This document shows positions 11,351 through 23,402 of a stretch of 64,000 nt of DNA, piece by piece (positions within the stretch are counted from its first letter, which is position 1; every line of letters starts with the position of its first letter). This DNA is from Caprella mutica (Eukaryota; Arthropoda; Malacostraca; Amphipoda; Caprellidae). The stretch is taken from assembly GCA_947561585.1 (NCBI GenBank), contig CANNZV010000344.1, positions 451,367-515,366 on the forward strand, in the 5' to 3' direction. A program made the translations under genes and the position numbers. Under the pieces are notes generated by a model. It was not told where the DNA came from. It worked only from the letters and a program-made list of their open reading frames with translations, and ran no database searches.

Positions 11351-13748
11351 ATCTCAAAATGGACCTACCCTTGTAAGGGAGACAGCTATCATCAATTTTA
11401 TTCTTCATAAAATTAGTTACACTCTATCTTTTAGCAGTGAAAACTCTGAAGCTAACTTTCAGTTTTGTCATGATATCAATATTTCATTCTTAAAGTATTC
11501 ATATTGATATTTAACTAAATTAGTATTAATATAAATCTAAAAGTAGCATGTTAGTTACAGTTGATTGTCATTTATGTCATCCTTCAATCATTTTTTTGCA
11601 ATAAAATAGGACTGTCCATTCATGATCTGTCATCATTTCAAAGAGATACAACTGTAGGTATCTCCATCAGCTTTACAAATGCCTGAAGATCAACGAAAAG
11701 TGTCGGAAAGGCATTCCGGATCCGTCAGTAACTCTACGAGCTTTAATGACTCTTGAGTCAGTCGTATAAACAGGGTCATTTTAATGAATTCCTGGCTTGT
11801 AATTGTCAGTTAGATAGACAAGGTGCAATGCGTCGTGTACCGTAATCTCAAACACTGTCGTCCTTTCTCAATTTCCAGAATTCGTCAGTGCAATTAAAAG
11901 AGATGCGCTGAATAAAGGTTCCAATTCCACTCTAGCACCCCCCCCCCCCCTCAGGTAAATTCATTAAGAGTTATGCAGACATTTGTTCAGCAGATATTTT
12001 TCAACTGGCAATGAGCTTCGTTAGTCAAGGGATAATTGGTGCGATTTGAAGTTGTCAGAAGTTTACTGCCTGCTTCGAACCTTTTCACTAATGGAACTAA
12101 TATATATACGACAAACTTAGCGCTAGTTATTACTTTTGAAAAAAATAGTTCGAAAACTTCGACGAATAGTCGAAGTAGTTGAAGAGATGAAATGTTGATT
12201 TTGTCATGCCCGCTCTGACATTCTCGCATTTTGAAGAAGACATTTTTATCTTTTGAGAAGAAAATGGTCAGTGGGAGGATTTGGAGAGGAGTTGAATCTC
12301 AATACCTTCGACAGAAGCATTTCGAATGGCGTTCTTACATCAAGGTATGAATAATGCAGATGGAATGTTGTAGAGATCAGTTATTAGATTGAAGATCAGG
12401 AGAATATGAGATCTGGAAGCTACCAAGTAAGATAGGGAAGATGTGATATGGATAAGCAAATAGATTTAAGTATCAGGGAACTTTGAAGAAATGTACTTTG
12501 AAGAAATATCACAGGTTTATACATCAGGGAAACTTGGAGGGATAGACTAATACAGGTAATATGGAAGAATGCAGATCAAATTCCTAAGCTGACTCTATTT
12601 AGATATCTCCTATAATACATCATCATCACAGTTCCAAGATATCGCTGATATTAATACTTGAAAAGATCACTATGACGCGTCAAGCAGCGCATTTCTCAAC
12701 ACCGTTTGAGTCCTAAAGTCATCTATCAATAGTCTGGCACAATATTTATGCGGCTATTCTTCTTCGGAAGCCGTCTTCGAGTGTTCGGAATCTTTAGAGC
12801 AACAGGTACCTTTCTTATTTATAGCCTGGCGAAAAGATATTTATCTTTGGCTTTATTGAAAGTGACTAAAAGGTAAAACACAAGGAAACAAAGTGTTGCC
12901 ACCATGTCCATATATGAATGAGAAGTAGGATGGTGCTGAGGGAGGAAAGGTAGGCGTGGGTGTTGCTGAGTATCTATGATACGCATACGAATACTTTGTA
13001 TCTACGGACGTGAATACCAATGGAGAAAATTATAGGATTGGGTCTTGTAGGTTCAATAGAATCCACTTTTAATGGTTGGTGGCCACACCATAGAAAATTT
13101 CTATGATGACCACTACACTAAATTTCATATAAGGAGTTAAATCTGCATGTGACCCCCAAGAGGATCAAGCACTGGGAATGAAATTTCACTCCAGACCCAT
13201 TATCTGCCTCCGCCGTCAGTCGCTATCATGGGTGTATTACCCCCCTGTTTACGACCAATAAAAACTCATGATCTCCTCCCAGAACAGAAAGCCAAAGCAC
13301 AACATTGTGCATCTTTAAAGGCGTTCTTCAAGACTCTGAGATTTGCCTTTGGTATCTAGAGTTATAACTTTTAGGCATAACTTCTGATACGTCTCTATGA
13401 ATAGCAAGATGTAGAACTCTAAAGATGAAAAATGGTAGTAGCGAAATGAAATAGTGTTATGTAATATTTAAAGTAAGAGCTTTCAAAAAGCAAAATGTCG
13501 ATTCCTCATTAGTAACAGGAGTTTATCGCTTCTCTTCCTAATAATGAATATACATCTGTTTAACAGCTCGAATACTAAAATAACTTTAAAGTTAACTTAA
13601 AATTATCTCTTGAAATTATGGCCATTCCGTATTTTCAATCCCTATCAAACAATGTAGGCAAATAAATCTAAGCCTTTCAATAATATTATTGCAAAATATT
13701 TATGGCATAGTAAGGGACTCACGCATTCAAGGAAATGAAGCTAGATTT
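11351..13748. other. Unique intron DNA
   Basis: A poly-C run lies at about 11938-11950. No gene, array or clear transposon was recognised. Confidence 0.4.
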
Positions 13749-13948
13749 AAGGCTGCTTAACACATGTCAGTGATCCGTCCGGGACGTCACCGGTCCGTCT
13801 CCTCTCAGTCATTCAGTGTCCATGAAAAAATATATCGTTACTTTAATTTCAACGGACACATTCACACAGTACCGGCTCCTCGCAGTGATAAAAAAATCAC
13901 TGACCGGTGACGTACCGGACAGATCCCTGACATGTGCAAAGAAGCCTT
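13749..13948. mobile_element. MITE with about 35-bp TIRs
   Basis: The left end aaggctgcttaacacatgtc, then agtgatccgtccgg, is mirrored on the right by ccggacagatccctgacatg, then tgcaaagaagcctt. The element is 200 bp and non-coding. hAT-like by general appearance only. Confidence 0.7.
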
Positions 13949-14693
13949 TTGTTGCAAGCACTCAATTACCGGATATGATAGTGTTAGCAAATAAAATAAT
14001 CAAAATTGTCATTTTGAGAAGATATATTCATCTATGATCACAAATAAGTAATTGATTTGTTTTATGCAAATATAATAAGAGCGGAGAAAAATAAGTTAAA
14101 TTTAATTCCTAATTTCCATACAAGTTTCATTAAACTCAAATAACATTTTAATTTCAATAACTGTCCAGTAACCCATTTGCAATAATATTTAAATTAAGGA
14201 AATTTACCAATTGGCCATTAATTACGTACTAATTTGATATTGGCGCAATGGAGGTATTTATAAAGGCTAAATATCCCCACCAGATGGCGCCACAGTAGCT
14301 AAATTAAACAGTCTTTTCACCAATTCAATTATAATGAATGCGGACGAAATTAAATTAAACTTCCCGAATTCCCCTCACATATAATTATAATAAATTAATT
14401 AACTCACTATAGAAAATGGTATAAATGTTTAATTTGGTATTATCAACTCGATATTGTCAATAATACAGATAAAGGATAGCCGTGGCTTCGGCCACTGGAT
14501 TACAGAGTTCGGAATTTTACCCGTGAAATAATGTTTCAAAACTGTATAGTAAATATGCGTCCTATTAACTGAAATAGTCATGAAATAGATAGAATTGATA
14601 TATAAATTGAAATTTCATAGGCAGAAGTTTCAATTTATTTATTGGTGTTCAAAAACCACATTTTTTCAACAAATCGAACTTCGAAATTGAGCC
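13949..14693. other. Unique DNA with a CTCF-like motif
   Basis: AT-rich and non-coding. 14277-14291 reads ccaccagatggcgcc (see the separate entry). Confidence 0.4.
14277..14291 (+). promoter_or_regulatory. CTCF-like insulator motif
   Basis: CCACCAGATGGCGCC matches the degenerate CTCF core CCASYAGRKGGCRSY at all 15 positions. Occupancy cannot be judged from sequence. Confidence 0.4.
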
Positions 14694-15003
14694 ACATTGC
14701 ATAGTAGCACAGATACTATTAATCTGAGATATTTTATTACCATGTAGCATAGATACTATTAATCTAAGATATTTTATTACCGCGTATTATAGATACTATT
14801 AATCTAAGATATTTTATTACCGCGTAGCATAGATACTATTAATCGAAGATATTTTATTACCGCGTAGCATAGATACTATTAATCGAAGATATTTTATTAC
14901 CGCGTAGCATAGATACTATTAATCGAAGATATTTTATTACCGCGTAGCATAGATACTATTAATCTAAGATATTTTATTACCGCGTAGCATAGATACTTTT
15001 TTA
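14694..15003. repeat. Minisatellite, 40-bp unit, about 7.5 copies
   Basis: The unit runs gcatagatactattaatc, then taagatattttattaccgcg and ta. Copies differ at few sites (ctaag against cgaag). The last copy breaks down at about 14998. Confidence 0.85.
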
Positions 15004-15540
15004 TTATCTAAGGTATTTATCTAAGGCTATTAATTTCACCTTTTTACTCAACGTTCAAGAAAATAATGCGCAAAAATACCAGTGTCGAATATCGAAATAG
15101 TGAAGTTTGAGAATCCATTGTGATAGCATTCATAGCCTTTTCCTTAGAAACCAAAAGCTTTTATAATTAATAGCAGGAGTTATTTATCGAAAAGTTAGAG
15201 AAAAGGACTTCAGAACCACACACAAATTGAAAAAGAGGTATTAAGAAATCATAAGAGCAAGAAGCCGGTCCAAATTAAAATGAAGTAATTCGTTTTCACG
15301 CTCAATTTAGGCCCAAATTGATGATGCGTATCGCGGACCTAACGGACTGGATAAAATTCAAGGCGACATTCTTCGTCCGAATCGTAGACGTTTTTCCTTT
15401 ATTTCGCTCTGGTTTCGGCCACGGAGAGAGAGAGAGAGAGTTCTGTGGAACAAAAAGGAAATTGAGGAGTACAATAAATTCCGTATTTTAGTGTCATAAC
15501 GTGCAGTGATTGACCTTCGGTTGTCTTTGATAGGACTGCG
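15004..15540. other. Unique DNA, short GA run
   Basis: (ga)n lies at about 15424-15440. There is no coding signal. Confidence 0.4.
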
Positions 15541-15850
15541 GGGGAGGGGGGGAGGGGAGGGGGGAGGAGTTGGAATGGAGGGGAGTAGTAGGAATGGAGG
15601 GGAGAAGTGCAGAATGGAGGGGAGAGGTGCAGAATGGAGGGGAGAAGTGCAGAATAGAGGGGAGAAGTGCAGAATGGAGGGGAGAAGCGCAGAATGGAGG
15701 GGGGAAGTGCAGAATAGAGGGAAGAAGTGCAGAATAGAGGGAAGAAGTGCAGAATAGAGGGAAGAAGTGCAGAATAGAGGGAAGAAGTGCAGAATGGAAG
15801 GAAGAAGTGCAGAATGGAGGGGGAGAAGTGGGAATGGAGGGGAGAGGTGA
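15541..15850. repeat. Polypurine minisatellite, 20-bp unit, about 13 copies
   Basis: A G-rich lead-in (15541-15570) is followed by gagaagtgcagaatggaggg units. The plus strand is overwhelmingly A and G. The open frames on both strands here are repeat shadows. Confidence 0.85.
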
Positions 15851-16431
15851 GTATGTCAGAGTAAATTGGGAATAGTAGGATTAAGTGACTATATAAAATG
15901 AAGTGAATTGTTATCACCATTTATATTGCGTTTAAGAGCTATTTATTCATATATGTGAAATACGATTCCCAAGTTAAAATAATGAGCATTCAATGAAGTA
16001 AAACAGAGTAAAATTGTGTTACGAGTTCCACTAAATTGCTACAATTTAGAAATTATTCATCTTCTATATATTCCAATTTGTTCTCTTACAGTTAATTTCT
16101 TCAGAAAGAATATTCTTTTAAAGAAGAAGGCAATTACAAAGCAATTACTGCATTAAAATGTTTCACCATTGGTATCAGGTTAGAAAATAAATCGAGCAAA
16201 TCCTTTCATCTCTATTAGGCATAGACTCTCCATTACTTGATTAAAAGCGTTCATTTGGCAAGACTTGGCTTCATTGGCCTGTGGAGCCTAATTGATTCTT
16301 AGGCCTGCCATTAAACCTACAAGAAATGAAGATTTGCCAAAGGGTACGTGTAGCTATCCGTATGTTCACCTTAATCTTAAACTTAACTAGGATATCAAAT
16401 TTACTCTGTGAAATAATTAGGTGTTTTAATG
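15851..16431. other. Unique DNA
   Basis: 16200-16340 is less AT-rich (cttcattggcctgtggagcc) and could be a conserved non-coding element. No gene is supported. Confidence 0.35.
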
Positions 16432-16618
16432 TAAGGTTAGTTACGAGTTATTGGATTGTTTTACATTTTAGATCATGTAATAAATTAATAATCATTTAAA
16501 TTTCAGTTTAATTGGTATCCATGATTTCAAAAATTGATACAAGTTAGAAAAGATGAATAACACATTTTTCATATATGAAAGTAGATGTGGAACCGTCCGA
16601 TAATTCGGGATTTAGTCT
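16432..16618. mobile_element. Hairpin MITE, family A
   Basis: It begins aaggttagttacgagttatt and ends gtggaaccgtccgataattc then gggatttag. The centre holds ttggtatccatgat, as in other copies, but the central palindrome has decayed. Confidence 0.65.
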
Positions 16619-17370
16619 AAACTATACCGTTTGGTGGCTAGGAAGATCGAAAATTGAAGATGTTTCTAACTTGTAATCGGCATTTGCGTATTAACCCTAC
16701 CTACAACTGGTTTTCGCTGATATTAGATGACCCCGGCATAAATTTCACACTGGGTGCAAACGTAACAATCATCAACGTCCATTACATCATCGTCAACTTC
16801 TACGTTCATTACGTCGCTTTGAAATCTTTCGTCGGACGCTCATAGATCATGCCAAGGCTCTCATTTCGACAGCACGCAACTGCTTTGGCATTACTCGCCG
16901 TTTCTGCCTACCTGTCAGTCTTCATAATGGCCAAGATTAATTAAAGAGCAGCTACAGTACCCGTCCCTTCAAAATCACCGAGAGGATTTTAAAGGTTATA
17001 TCCACGGCAACTGCAATGCGCTGTAGTTGTGCATATTTTAACACGTTATGAACGTATTGGGCCACTTGTGTACCAAGAACCGGTTTTAAAATTTGAAAAG
17101 TGATTCGAATTTTCGCAATAATAGAGCATTTATATGTACTGTCAAAGTAAAAAGTCACTGGTTCTTTCTTACTGGGAAAGTGAAATTAGTAAACAGTGAA
17201 AAAAATAAACTTTTATTTGATTGCACATAAAAATTAGATGAAGTAATACAGACTGTATTCAGATTCATGGGGAATATGTTAAACAACCAAAAACCAATTT
17301 GAAATAAATTAAATCCTTATTTTTTCAATGTTTATCTTTTGTGACATGATTTTGACTCAATCTAGTCATG
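16619..17370. other. Unique DNA with a moderately GC-rich island
   Basis: 16650-17060 is less AT-rich than its flanks and has short open frames on both strands, but no splice pair that fits the minus-strand gene. Candidate conserved non-coding element. Confidence 0.3.
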
Positions 17371-17508
17371 AGTCAGAGAGCTACTCCATACAGTGAAGAA
17401 ATTTTCTAAAACTGATGCCCATTCATGTCAGACTAAAGAAAATTTGTCCACTATACGGGGTAGTTTTTTTCTTATGACACTACATTCACTATAGAGGAGT
17501 TCTACCGT
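17371..17508. mobile_element. Hairpin TIR element, family D, second copy
   Basis: The right end cactatagaggagttctacc is the complement of the left end of the 5529-5718 copy. The arms are imperfect. Confidence 0.55.
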
Positions 17509-17562
17509 ATTAATAAACCTAAATCAAGATATAGGAAATTGAAGTACTGAGAGGAGTCTGTG

Positions 17563-18287
17563 AACTGTAAAGTGGTCTATGTTGATGGGTGTAAAGTGGT
17601 CTATGTTGTTAGATGCAAAGTGGTCTATGTTGATGGATGCAAAGTGGTCTATGTTGATGGATGCAAAGTGGTCTATGTTGATGGGTGTAAAGTGGTCTAT
17701 GTTGTTAGATGCAAAGTGGTCTATGTTGATGGTTGCAAAGTGGTCTATGTTGATGGATGCAAAGTGGTCTATGTTGATGGGTGTAAAGTGGTATATGTTG
17801 TTAGATGAAAGTGGTCTATGTTGATGGATGCAAAGTGGTCTATGTTGATGGATGCAAAGTGGTCTATGTTGGTGGATGCAAAGTGGTCTATGTTGATGGA
17901 TGCAAAGTGGTCTATGTTGTTAGATGCAAAGTGGTCTATGTTGATGGATGCAAAGTGGTCTATGTTATTAGATGCAAAGTGGTCTATGTTGATGGATGCA
18001 AAGTGGTCTATGTTGATGGTTGCAAAGTGGTCTATGTTGATGGATGCAAAGTGGTCTATGTTGGTGGATGCAAAGTGGTCTATGTTGTTAGATGCAAAGT
18101 GGTCTATGTTGATGGATGCAAAGTGGTCTATGTTATTAGATGCAAAGTGGTCTATGTTGGTGGATGCAAAGTGGTCTATGTTGGTGGATGCAAAGTGGTC
18201 TATGTTGATGGATGCAAAGTGGTCTATGTTATTAGATGCAAAGTGGTCTATGTTGGTGGATGCAAAGTGGTCTATGTTGATGGAGTT
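17563..18287. repeat. Minisatellite, 24-bp unit, about 30 copies
   Basis: The unit is gatgcaaagtggtctatgtt plus gatg, with gatg/ggtg/atta/gtta variation at its end. Because 24 is a multiple of 3, open frames run through it (KVVYVDGC-type and AKWSMLMD-type repeats). I treat these as artefacts: no splice or start context, and no selection for one frame is apparent. Confidence 0.88.
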
Positions 18288-18876
18288 AAGACTTATGAAC
18301 TGACGCCCACGTTAACAAAATCAACCCACTCACATGCTGATCGATTTTGAAAATATGTAATAAAGTAGGTATATCTATTGTTTGTATGCAGAAGATGTTA
18401 GAGATTTAAAGTAGATGAACTATTAGATATAATATATAGATGTATTAGAAACCTTATTACGTAAATATGGCTATAAATAGCGATATCAATGAACCTTTGA
18501 AAATGTTTTTATTTTATGTGAAGCGAGGAAGAAGTAATTAATTATAGAAGAAAATAGTGTTCGTTAAATTTGAAATGCCTTTAAATAACATCTATTTATA
18601 AATTTAATTAACTTTTATTATACGTAAAAATTATGCTTTTCATAAAATCAGTATTGGGTCGACGATGATAAATAGATCGTCTATCTACGTTTTTCGTCGG
18701 ACATAAATAGAATAAAATCCTGTTGACAAAGTTTGAAATTAGGAAAATTTTCGACCAATAGTCCGAATTATTATTCATATTTAAAAGCAAAAAGAACAAC
18801 TTCCTAATAATTTGACGGGCCCTTTAAATCGACTGAAAAACAACTTCAATCAAGACGAATGCCAAAATGTTTGGAT
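18288..18876. other. Unique AT-rich DNA
   Basis: No feature is supported. Confidence 0.4.
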
Positions 18877-19014
18877 AAGGTAGGTTCCGAATTATCGAAC
18901 GCTTCCACGTTTTCGAACAAGTAAGATATACAATAATTAAATAGGATAAAATAAAATATATGTTTCTTGTAAGACCGAACATGTGGAGCCGTACGATAAC
19001 TCCTAGCTTACCCC
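18877..19014. mobile_element. Hairpin MITE, family A, short copy
   Basis: It begins aaggtaggttccgaattatc and ends ggagccgtacgataactcct then agcttacccc. It lacks the central tatccatgata palindrome. Confidence 0.6.
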
Positions 19015-20468
19015 CGCTGTCGGAGGCAGGCAGAAAGTGCAATTCAATTACGGTATTGGACGATCAAAACACTCCAATAATGAGACCAGACGTTGTGGCT
19101 GAGACGGATTCGAAACCATGCGCGGTTATTGGAATTAGATTCCCTCTTTCTGGAGTCGTGTCTGGAAAAGGAGTTCTTAGGCGTAAACAAATGGGGAAGA
19201 GAGAGGGAACAAGATGGAGACCATCTAAAGGATGTGTTGGAGTACCTGGACACCTACAGTAATTGAAAAGGTAGAGTTAACTGTTTATCATTTGGCAAAC
19301 CGGCTTTCAAACTTAGTTTAAGTGACTAACTACCTAGTTAAGATGTTTTATTACTGGGATGTTAAGGGAATATCCCAGGCAAGAAGGATTTATTCCTGGG
19401 TATATGTACATGATCACTAAATCGATAAAGGTAAATATAGGTTATGAACCAGTTTGACCTGTGGAAAATTTTAATTGACCTATAATGACCTATTTAATCA
19501 CCCACTTTCCGAACACTGCGACGTACCCCATCATATGGTAGAGAAGTCCAAGCTGATGTTAGTTGATAAATTTAGTAGGGGTTTAACGTCTGTTTCGGAA
19601 CCAAAGACCATATCGGTGACTTCAAAATGAAATTAAATAAAAGAAACATGTAAGTTACTAAAACTTTACAAACTAAATTTCATAACATTCTGATACGGAT
19701 AAAGAAAGGCTGAAGCTTAAATTCTCAGTCAAGGAACGAAAGCGGAAGAAGCAACAAGCTGCAGATGATATTTCATGTACCGCATATGCTCTACTGAAGT
19801 GTTATGATTGTGTTCTACGGAGCGAATAACACTAAAAACAAGAAATACGCTCCCCCTGCATCTTCATTTGCTTCATTGGGGCAAGCGGTGGGTGTATTTG
19901 TAAGCAGTGACGAACATCCTCAGTGGTGTTGTAGTGAAAGAATCATAGGGGAGAGAAACTGGATGGATATTACAAAGAACCGATTGATTGTTCTAGAATA
20001 CGATTGAGAGGAGTCAGATTTTAAAGATTTTGATTTGGAAATGAATATAGTGTAAGGTGACTGTATTCTGACACTTAATTGGGTTTACAGTATTCTAATA
20101 GTTGGTGTTGGCTGTTCAATCTAAAATTAAAAAAGTCAAACTAGTTAACACCTATTTTTTAACTACGGTGAATGTCGAAATTCTGTTATCCTAGATTTTA
20201 TCGAATCAGTAGAATACTAATAAAATATCATTTCATCAGAGCCTTGGCGGCAAGTTATTAATATTTTTCAGTTTTCAAGTTTATGAATCCTGTCTCCCGA
20301 ACTTTTCTTCTTTGCTCCTTTTTGAAAAATCAGAGCCACTTCAGCGACATCGACGCATGCCATCAAAGGCGGTTATCGGTCGGCTGAAGTGCTCCCCAAA
20401 CACAGTGGCTTCAGACGACTCTCTGCAGTTCTTTCGGCAAACATTTTAAGAAGAAGAAGAAGACAAAC
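19015..20468. other. Unique DNA with two dispersed-repeat fragments
   Basis: 19441-19540 matches the 4322 and 24541 family. 19576-19640 is a family E fragment (taggggtttaacgtctgttt). 20330-20460 is a less AT-rich island directly before the 55-bp array. No gene is supported. Confidence 0.35.
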
Positions 20469-23323
20469 ACCCCAGAGATGGGGCTTCAATGGGTAATATG
20501 CACTGGGGACATGAAGCAGCTAATACCCAGAGATGGGACTTCAACGGGTAATATGCACTGGGGACATGAAGCAGCTAATACCCAGAGATGGGACTTCAAC
20601 GGGTAATATGCACTGGGGACATGAAGCAGCTAATACCCAGAGATGGGACTTCAATGGGTAATATGCACTGGGGACATGAAGCAGCTAATACCCAGAGATG
20701 GGACTTCAACGGGTAATATGCACTGGGGACATGAAGCAGCTAATACTCAGAGATGGTGCTTCAATGGGTAATTTGCACTGGGGACATGAAGCAGCTAATA
20801 CCCAGAGATGGGACTTCAACGGGTAATATGCACTGGGGACATGAAGCAGCTAATACCCAGAGATGGGGCTTCAACGGGTAATATGCACTGGGGACATGAA
20901 GCAGCTAATACCCAGAGATGGGACTTCAACGGGTAATATGCACTGGGGACATGAAGCAGCTAATACCCAGAGATGGGACTTCAACGGGTAATATGCACTG
21001 GGGACATGAAGCAGCTAATACCCAGAGATGGGGCTTCAACGGGTAATATGCACTGGGGACATGAAGCAGCTAATACCCAGAGATGGGGCTTCAACGGGTA
21101 ATATGCACTGGGGACATGAAGCAGCTAATATCCAAAGATGGGACTTCAATGGGTAATATGCACTGGGGACATGAAGTAGCTAATACCCAGAGATGGGGCT
21201 TCAATGGGTGATATGCACTGGGGACATGAAGCAGCTAATATCCAAAGATGGGACTTCAATGGGTAATATGCACTGGGGACATGAAGTAGCTGATACCCAG
21301 AGATGGGGCTTCAATGGGTAATATGCACTGGGGACATGAAGCAGCTAATATCCAAAGATGGGACTTCAATGGGTAATATGCACTGGGGACATGAAGTAGC
21401 TAATACCCAGAGATGGGGCTTCAATGGGTAATATGCACTGGGGACATGAAGCAGCTAATATCCAAAGATGGGACTTCAATGGGTAATATGCACTGGGGAC
21501 ATGAAGTAGCTAATACCCAGAGATGGGGCTTCAATGGGTGATATGCACTGGGGACATGAAGCAGCTAATACTCAGAGATGGTGCTTCAATGGGTAATATG
21601 CACTGGGGACATGAAGCAGCTAATACTCAGAGATGGGGCTTCAATGGGTGATATGCACTGGGGACATGAAGCAGCTAATACTCAGAGATGGTGCTTCAAT
21701 GGGTAATTTGCACTGGGGACATGAAGCAGCTAATACTTAGATGGGACTTCAATGGGTAATATGCACTGGGGACATGAAGCAGCTAATACCCAGAGATGGG
21801 ACTTCAACGGGTAATATGCACTGGGGACATGAAGCAGCTAATACCCAGAGATGGGACTTCAATGGGTAATATGCACTGGGGACATGAAGCAGCTAATACC
21901 CAGAGATGGGACTTCAACGGGTAATATGCACTGGGGACATGAAGCAGCTAATACCCAGAGATGGGACTTCAACGGGTAATATGCACTGGGGACATGAAGC
22001 AGCTAATACCCAGAGATGGGACTTCAATGGGTAATATGCACTGGGGACATGAAGCAGCTAATACCCAGAGATGGGACTTCAACGGGTAATATGCACTGGG
22101 GACATGAAGCAGCTAATACTCAGAGATGGTGCTTCAATGGGTAATTTGCACTGGGGACATGAAGCAGCTAATACCCAGAGATGGGACTTCAACGGGTAAT
22201 ATGCACTGGGGACATGAAGCAGCTAATACCCAGAGATGGGACTTCAATGGGTAATATGCACTGGGGACATGAAGCAGCTAATATCCAAAGATGGGACTTC
22301 AATGGGTAATATGCACTGGGGACATGAAGTAGCTAATACCCAGAGATGGGGCTTCAATGGGTGATATGCACTGGGGACATGAAGCAGCTAATATCCAAAG
22401 ATGGGACTTCAATGGGTAATATGCACTGGGGACATGAAGTAGCTAATACCCAGAGATGGGGCTTCAATGGGTGATATGCACTGGGGACATGAAGCAGCTA
22501 ATACCCAGAGATGGGACTTCAATGGGTAATATGCACTGGGGACATGAAGCAGCTAATATCCAAAGATGGGACTTCAATGGGTAATATGCACTGGGGACAT
22601 GAAGTAGCTAATACCCAGAGATGGGGCTTCAATGGGTAATATGCACTGGGGACATGAAGCAGCTAATATCCAAAGATGGGACTTCAATGGGTAATATGCA
22701 CTGGGGACATGAAGTAGCTAATACCCAGAGATGGGGCTTCAATGGGTGATATGCACTGGGGACATGAAGCAGCTAATACTCAGAGATGGTGCTTCAATGG
22801 GTAATATGCACTGGGGACATGAAGCAGCTAATACTCAGAGATGGGGCTTCAATGGGTGATATGCACTGGGGACATGAAGCAGCTAATACTCAGAGATGGT
22901 GCTTCAATGGGTAATTTGCACTGGGGACATGAAGGAGCTAATACCCAGATGGGACTTCAATGGGTAATATGCACTGGGGACATGAAGTAGCTAATACCCA
23001 GAGATGGGACTTCAATGGGTAATATGCACTGGGGACATGAAGCAGCTAATACCCAGAGATGGGGACTTCAACGGGTAATATGCACTGGGGACATGAAGCA
23101 GCTAATACTCAGAGATGGGGCTTCAATGGGTGATATGCACTGGGGACATGAAGCAGCTAATACTCAGAGATGGTGCTTCAATGGGTAATATGCACTGGGG
23201 ACATGAAGCAGCTAATACTCAGAGATGGTGCTTCAATGGGTAATTTGCACTGGGGACATGAAGCAGCTAATACCCAGATGGGACTTCAATGGGTAATATG
23301 CACTGGGGACATGAAGCAGCTAG
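20469..23323. repeat. 55-bp satellite-like array, about 52 copies
   Basis: The unit runs cccagagatgggacttcaac, then gggtaatatgcactggggac, then atgaagcagctaata. Sites vary in a structured way: cccagag/tccaaag/ctcagag, gcagc/gtagc, gtaat/gtgat. A rare 4-bp-deleted unit recurs at about 21735, 22943 and 23273, indicating block duplications. No open frame spans it. Confidence 0.93.
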
Positions 23324-23334
23324 TAACCTATTAG

Positions 23335-23402
23335 TAGGAAGAAGATTAACAGAAGCCCTCCTCTTAATCTTCTATGGCCCACTATAACTATTTCTCTTGG
23401 TT
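23335..23402. mobile_element. Hairpin MITE fragment, family H
   Basis: cttaatcttctatggcccac, then tataactatttctctt, matches the right arm of the hairpin at 30211-30290. Confidence 0.5.
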
